Shown: in pieces, positions 6,531 through 10,006 of the stretch
How the letters are laid out: each line of letters begins with the position of its first letter
How positions within the stretch are numbered: position 1 is the first letter of the stretch
NCBI GenBank assembly: GCA_022013235.1
Contig: JAKLQR010000026.1
Coordinates: 1-10,006, forward strand
Source of the DNA: Thermodesulfovibrionales bacterium
Lineage (GTDB): Bacteria; Nitrospirota; Thermodesulfovibrionia; Thermodesulfovibrionales; SM23-35
Reading direction: 5' to 3'
DNA: 10,006 bases
Made by a program: the position numbers and the translations under genes
Notes under the pieces: generated by a model
What the model saw: the letters and a program-made list of their open reading frames with translations, nothing else
What the model was told of the DNA's origin: nothing
Database searches by the model: none

Positions 6531-6710
6531 GGTTGCTCTCATCTTCCCCCGGATGGATAACGCATGGCATCCCCGGGGACCTGCCTGGATGCATTTTCTG
6601 TTCCCGCACATGGGTTATCTGCTCTGTGCACTATTCCAGGGGAGTCTGGATATAACCTATCCAATATCGGCGGATTTTGTCAAACAGCGGGAATCCCTCA
6701 GGATTTTTCG
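6531..6710. other. Divergent intergenic region between panC and the RseC-family gene
   Basis: This 180-base gap separates two divergent genes and must hold both promoters. Besides the TTGACA-based panC candidate, it has a TATAAC hexamer at 6651-6656 on the plus strand without a clear -35, which might serve the RseC-family gene. The part that would be the panC leader contains several inverted repeats: GATAACgCATG (6556-6566) with CATGgGTTATC (6609-6619), matching at ten of eleven positions; GCATCC (6567-6572) with GGATGC (6587-6592); and the palindrome CCCCGGGG (6571-6578). I recognise no known riboswitch. Confidence 0.4.
6654..6683 (-). promoter_or_regulatory. panC: Candidate panC promoter
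   Basis: On the minus strand TTGACA, a perfect -35, occupies 6683-6678. After an 18-base spacer comes TAGGTT (6659-6654), which keeps the most conserved T, A and final T of a -10 element. Transcription would begin near 6647, giving a leader of roughly 115 bases. The weak -10 keeps this tentative. Confidence 0.42.
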
Positions 6711-7166
6711 ATGAATGTTATGGTAAAATTCAATTCTGTGGAAGAGGTAGGTCTTGTCAAAAGCGCCGAGGGAATGGTTGCGAAAGTTCTCGTAGAGAAA
6801 AAAAATGCGTGCGAAGGGTGCACTTCGAGGATGTGTAAACCTGCGGACCATTCGATGGAAATTGAAGCGCTCAATCCGCTCAATGCCCGTGCAGGACAGA
6901 AGGTCAGGGTGGAAATTCGTGCCTATAGCTATATGAGAGGGTCGCTGATTGTATATGGCATCCCCGTCCTCTCTCTGATCGCAGGTGCGGTCCTCGGACG
7001 GGAAGTATTCAGCGGTTTCCTGAAAAATCTTGACTCTGATTCCGTTTCCGCTATTTTCGGGTTCGGAGCCCTTGTTATTTCCCTGCTGCTCATCAAGGTA
7101 TGGAGCGCCAGAACGGCAGAAAAAAAAGTCGGGATGCAACCAACTATCAAGGAAATTATCGAATAA
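6711..7166 (+). CDS. RseC/MucC-family membrane protein (SoxR-reducing system / positive regulator type)
   Basis: This 151-residue protein has the RseC/MucC layout: an N-terminal soluble domain of about 75 residues with a cysteine cluster, C34-x2-C37-x4-C42, then two membrane helices at about 77-99 (GSLIVYGIPVLSLIAGAVLG) and 111-131, and a short basic, soluble tail. Family members modulate sigma-E anti-sigma factors in gamma-proteobacteria, or act beside Rnf to reduce SoxR; others are linked to Fe-S or redox tasks. No sigma-E, Rnf or SoxR gene is in the window, so the role here is open. The frame is open upstream to 6564; the ATG at 6711 is chosen because CAGGA lies seven bases before it and because the upstream codons match no family. 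A second ATG at 6720 is possible. It is followed after 107 bases by the EF-G gene. Confidence 0.83.
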   Translation: MNVMVKFNSVEEVGLVKSAEGMVAKVLVEKKNACEGCTSRMCKPADHSMEIEALNPLNARAGQKVRVEIRAYSYMRGSLIVYGIPVLSLIAGAVLGREVFSGFLKNLDSDSVSAIFGFGALVISLLLIKVWSARTAEKKVGMQPTIKEIIE

Positions 7167-7167
7167 G

Positions 7168-7197
7168 TTTACAGTGTTTGCCCGGTTCAGGTATTCT
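7168..7197 (+). promoter_or_regulatory. Candidate promoter for the EF-G/ileS unit
   Basis: TTTACA (7168-7173, five of six to TTGACA) is followed after 18 bases by TATTCT (7192-7197, four of six to TATAAT). Transcription would start near 7204, leaving a leader of about 70 bases before the EF-G ATG. The -35 overlaps the left arm of an inverted repeat, GTTTACA (7167-7173) with TGTAAAC (7237-7243). Confidence 0.42.
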
Positions 7198-7273
7198 ACA
7201 CAAAAAACCAGCAAACTGTGCAGGCTGAGTCATCGGTGTAAACTCAATATTAACTACTACAGAGGGGGGTTCA

Positions 7274-9376
7274 ATGGCAAACTTTGATGTAGAGAAGATC
7301 CGAAATATTGCAGTCATCGCGCACGGAGGCGCCGGTAAGACGTCTCTTATCGAGGCGATGCTCTTTGATTCAGGGTCCATAGACAGGCTCGGCAGGGTGG
7401 ACGATGGAACTACAACAACGGACTATGAGCCTGAAGAGATAACAAGGAAAATAACCATTTCCTCTTCAGTTGCGTTTTGTGACTGGAATAATTACAGGAT
7501 CAACCTGGTTGACACTCCCGGATTCATTAATTTTCTTGAGGATACCAGAGGCTGCCTGAGGGGTGTTGACGGAGCAATCGTTATCGTCAGCGCGCTTTCG
7601 GGGGTAAAGGCTGAAACACAGAAGATATGGAAATATGCTTCTGAATTCGAATTGCCAAGGCTTATCTTCGTAAATAAAATGGACAAAGAAAATGCTAATT
7701 TTTCCAGACCATTAGGAGAACTCGAAAAAGCGTTTGGGAAAGAGGCATTGCCCTTACAGATACCGATAGGCGCAGGTGAAAGTTTCAGGGGCATTGTTGA
7801 CCTGATCAAAATGAAGGCGGTTCTCTTTGATGACGGCAAGGCAGCAGAAGCTGAAATCCCTCCTGACATGCTTCCCGAGGTCGAAGAGTACAGGAAAAAA
7901 CTTATCGAAAAGATTGCAGAATCCGATGATGTATTGCTTGAGAAGTACCTTGAGGGTGGAGCTCTCACGGACGAGGAAATAATCAAAGGAATAAAAGAGG
8001 GAGCTCTTACAAAAAGGTTCTTGCCGGTAACCTGCGGGTCTGCGCTTAAAAATATCGCGATACCTCAACTCCTGGATGTTGCTGTTCTCTGTCTGCCTTC
8101 ACCTGCAGAGATGGCAAGGATATCGCCTGTGAAAGGGAAAAACCCGAAAAATGGGCAAGATGTCGAGAGAAAACCTTCGCAGACAGATCCCTTATCGGCA
8201 TATGTTTTTAAAACTATTGCTGACCCGTTTGCAGGAAGGCTCTCTATCTTCAGGGTGTATTCCGGGTCGCTCAAGGCAGACTCGAATGTCCTCAATACGA
8301 CAACCGGTGCAAAGGAACGGATTGGTCAGGTCTTTTATCTCATGGGGAAAAAACAGATATCAGCTCAGACAATCGGCCCCGGTGAAATAGGTGTCGTGGC
8401 TAAACTCAAGGAAACATTTACCGGTGATACGCTGTCTGAAGAGGCGCATCAGATAATTTTTGAGAAAGTAAAATTCGCCGATCCTATAATCTCATACGCC
8501 ATAGCGCCCAAGAGTAAAGGCGATGAAGACAAGGTCGGTACCGGACTGCACAGGATTCTTGAAGAAGATCCAACGCTGAGATTCCAGAGAGATGAGGAGA
8601 CAAAGGAGATGCTCCTCTCCGGCATGGGACAGGTACATCTTGAAGTTTCCCTTGAACGGCTGAAAAGGAAATTCGGAGTTGAGGTCGTCATGCAGACCCC
8701 CAAGGTACCGTACAGGGAGACGATCAAGGTCTCTGCCCGTGCCCAGGGGAAATACAAAAAACAGTCAGGCGGGCGCGGACAGTACGGTGACTGCTCGCTC
8801 GAAATCGAACCCCTCCAGCGAGGCGCGGGATATGAATTCCTCGATAAGATTGTCGGCGGCGTCATCCCGCAGCAGTACAGGCCGGCTGTTGAAAAAGGAA
8901 TCATCGAGACCATGCGCGAAGGGGTTATCGCAGGGAATCCCCTTGTCGACATACGAGTGAAGCTCTATGATGGATCGTACCACTCGGTAGATTCATCAGA
9001 AATGGCATTCAAGATTGCCGGATCCATGGCCCTGAGAAAGGCTGTACAGGAGGCGAAACCTGTTCTCCTCGAACCTATTATGAAAGTCGAGGTCGTAACT
9101 CCTGACGACACTCTCGGTACTGTTATCGGCGACCTGAATTCCAGAAGAGGACGGGTGCAGGGAGTCGAACCGCAGGCTGGAGGAAATCAGAAGGTGAACG
9201 CACAGGTACCGATGTCGGAAATGCTTACCTATGCGAACCAGTTAACCAGCCTGACTTCAGGCAGAGGGCTTTACTCTATGGAATTTTCCCATTATGAAGA
9301 TCTGCCAAGCCACCTGACACAGAAAATAATTGCTGAACGCGAGGCGCAGCAAAAAGAGAAAGCTGAAGAAAAATAA
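7274..9376 (+). CDS. fusA: Elongation factor G paralog (EF-G2-type translational GTPase)
   Basis: This 700-residue protein has all five EF-G domains and should drive ribosomal translocation or a related ribosome step. G motifs: P-loop AHGGAGKTS (16-24; canonical EF-G has AHIDAGKTT), switch I with TTTTD (46-50) and RKITI (58-62), G3 DTPGF (80-84; canonical DTPGH), G4 NKMD (134-137) and G5 CGSALKN (254-260). Domain II begins near 306; domain III has LSGMGQVHLEV (448-458). Domain IV has SGGRGQYGD (498-506) and the tip SYHSVDSSEMAFKIAG (568-583), with the His570 that matches the translocation-critical tip His; domain V has EPIMKVEVVTP (600-610). GGAP-loop and DTPG-aromatic forms are typical of the EF-G-like (EF-G2) group, so a second canonical fusA probably exists elsewhere. 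GAGGGGGG precedes the ATG by a few bases. The symbol fusA is by similarity; fusA2 may be better. Confidence 0.92.
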   Translation: MANFDVEKIRNIAVIAHGGAGKTSLIEAMLFDSGSIDRLGRVDDGTTTTDYEPEEITRKITISSSVAFCDWNNYRINLVDTPGFINFLEDTRGCLRGVDGAIVIVSALSGVKAETQKIWKYASEFELPRLIFVNKMDKENANFSRPLGELEKAFGKEALPLQIPIGAGESFRGIVDLIKMKAVLFDDGKAAEAEIPPDMLPEVEEYRKKLIEKIAESDDVLLEKYLEGGALTDEEIIKGIKEGALTKRFLPVTCGSALKNIAIPQLLDVAVLCLPSPAEMARISPVKGKNPKNGQDVERKPSQTDPLSAYVFKTIADPFAGRLSIFRVYSGSLKADSNVLNTTTGAKERIGQVFYLMGKKQISAQTIGPGEIGVVAKLKETFTGDTLSEEAHQIIFEKVKFADPIISYAIAPKSKGDEDKVGTGLHRILEEDPTLRFQRDEETKEMLLSGMGQVHLEVSLERLKRKFGVEVVMQTPKVPYRETIKVSARAQGKYKKQSGGRGQYGDCSLEIEPLQRGAGYEFLDKIVGGVIPQQYRPAVEKGIIETMREGVIAGNPLVDIRVKLYDGSYHSVDSSEMAFKIAGSMALRKAVQEAKPVLLEPIMKVEVVTPDDTLGTVIGDLNSRRGRVQGVEPQAGGNQKVNAQVPMSEMLTYANQLTSLTSGRGLYSMEFSHYEDLPSHLTQKIIAEREAQQKEKAEEK

Positions 9377-9397
9377 GAGTGAAAAAAGTAAATTTGT

Positions 9398-10006
9398 ATG
9401 ACTAAGGACTACAAAGATACCCTGAACCTGCCCCAGACGGATTTCCCGATGAAGGCAAACCTCGCGCAGAAAGAACCGCTCATGCTGAAATTCTGGGAAG
9501 AAAACAGAATCTATGCAAAACTCCAGGAGAAGAACAGAGGACAGAAACACTATATTCTCCACGACGGACCACCCTATGCAAATGGTCACATCCATATTGG
9601 CCATGCGTTAAACAAGATATTGAAGGACCTCATAGTCAAGTATAAGGCCATGAACGGCTTTTACTCCCCCTATATCCCGGGCTGGGACTGTCATGGCCTG
9701 CCGATCGAACTCCAGGTAGATAAGAATCTTGGAGAGAAAAAGGACAAACTCGATATTATCGAAAAGCGGAACCTCTGCAGGGAATACGCGTTAAAATTCG
9801 TCGATATCCAACGGGATGAGTTTATGCGCCTCGGTGTTTTCGGCGACTGGCAGACCCCTTATCTCACCTTGTCCAATGAATATGAGGCTACTATTGCGGG
9901 AGAATTCTGCAAATTCGTTGAGTCAGGAGATGTGTATAAAGGCAAAAAGCCTGTGCACTGGTGTCCTTCCTGTATTACCGCGCTCGCAGAGGCAGAGGTT
10001 GAATAC
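9398..10006 (+). CDS. ileS: Isoleucyl-tRNA synthetase, N-terminal part (runs off the window)
   Basis: The first 203 residues of a class I aminoacyl-tRNA synthetase that charges tRNA-Ile. PYANGHIHIGHA (59-70) contains the HIGH signature (66-69), PGWDCHGLPIE (94-104) is the conserved stretch after it, and KPVHWCPSCITALAEAEVEY (184-203) leads into the CP1 editing domain. WDCHGLPIE and the DGPPYANG form identify IleRS rather than ValRS or LeuRS. The family is normally about 920-1040 residues, so most of the protein lies outside. It starts 21 bases after the EF-G stop and probably shares its transcript. The ribosome site is weak (GTGAAAAAAG some ten or more bases upstream). The ATG at 9398 gives MTKDYKDTLNLPQTDFPM, the usual bacterial start; the reading frame shows no defect. 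Confidence 0.95.
   Translation, partial: MTKDYKDTLNLPQTDFPMKANLAQKEPLMLKFWEENRIYAKLQEKNRGQKHYILHDGPPYANGHIHIGHALNKILKDLIVKYKAMNGFYSPYIPGWDCHGLPIELQVDKNLGEKKDKLDIIEKRNLCREYALKFVDIQRDEFMRLGVFGDWQTPYLTLSNEYEATIAGEFCKFVESGDVYKGKKPVHWCPSCITALAEAEVEY

Noticed and set aside
6531..6611. Upstream extension of PanC by 27 residues
   Set aside because: The family starts at MEIIR; the extension would make the protein unusually long, and the region looks like leader or promoter DNA.
6564..6710. Upstream extension of the RseC-family protein by 49 residues
   Set aside because: No family similarity; it covers the divergent promoter region, and a good ribosome site precedes 6711.
8449..8952. Minus-strand frame inside the EF-G gene
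   Set aside because: The opposite strand encodes fully conserved EF-G domains III-IV; this frame has no start signal or family match.
1..10006. CRISPR array, transposon, prophage or toxin-antitoxin system
   Set aside because: No direct-repeat array, transposase, integrase or paired small genes were seen; every large frame fits a housekeeping or known family.

Overview
The window holds ordinary bacterial chromosomal genes of moderate GC, densely packed, with no mobile element, CRISPR array, rRNA or tRNA gene. The gene set (a TIGR00977-type citramalate synthase directly behind lysC, a RACo-type corrinoid activator, an RseC-family membrane protein and an EF-G2-type paralog upstream of ileS) suggests an anaerobe of the Nitrospirota or Desulfobacterota. 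This is inference from gene content; no phylogenetic marker was searched.

Layout. (1) Bases 1-54, minus strand: the first 18 codons of a protein with a hydrophobic, signal-like N-terminus. (2) Bases 154-3273, minus strand: an apparent operon transcribed as small Lys/Cys-rich protein, then lysC, then cimA. An extended -10 promoter lies upstream and a terminator-like hairpin follows cimA. (3) Bases 3417-5285, plus strand: an ASKHA-domain [2Fe-2S] protein of the RACo family, divergent from (2). (4) Bases 5326-6530, minus strand: panC followed 5 nt later by a cysteine-free protein with a probable thioredoxin fold. (5) Bases 6711-7166, plus strand: an RseC/MucC-family membrane protein. (6) Bases 7274 to the window end, plus strand: an EF-G paralog and the first 203 codons of ileS, 21 nt apart.

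How they fit together. Aspartate kinase and citramalate synthase open two routes toward isoleucine: aspartate to threonine to 2-oxobutyrate, and pyruvate plus acetyl-CoA to citramalate to 2-oxobutyrate. PanC makes pantothenate for CoA. EF-G and IleRS serve translation. The RACo-like protein would keep a corrinoid protein in its active Co(I) state, but no corrinoid partner lies in this window.

Most of the window is housekeeping. The points most worth following are: a histone-H1-like lysine-rich tail joined to a desulforedoxin-like cysteine cluster at the head of the lysC operon; an EF-G whose G3 motif has Phe in place of the catalytic His; a thioredoxin-fold protein with no cysteine coupled to panC; and a RACo gene that may be transcribed nearly leaderless.
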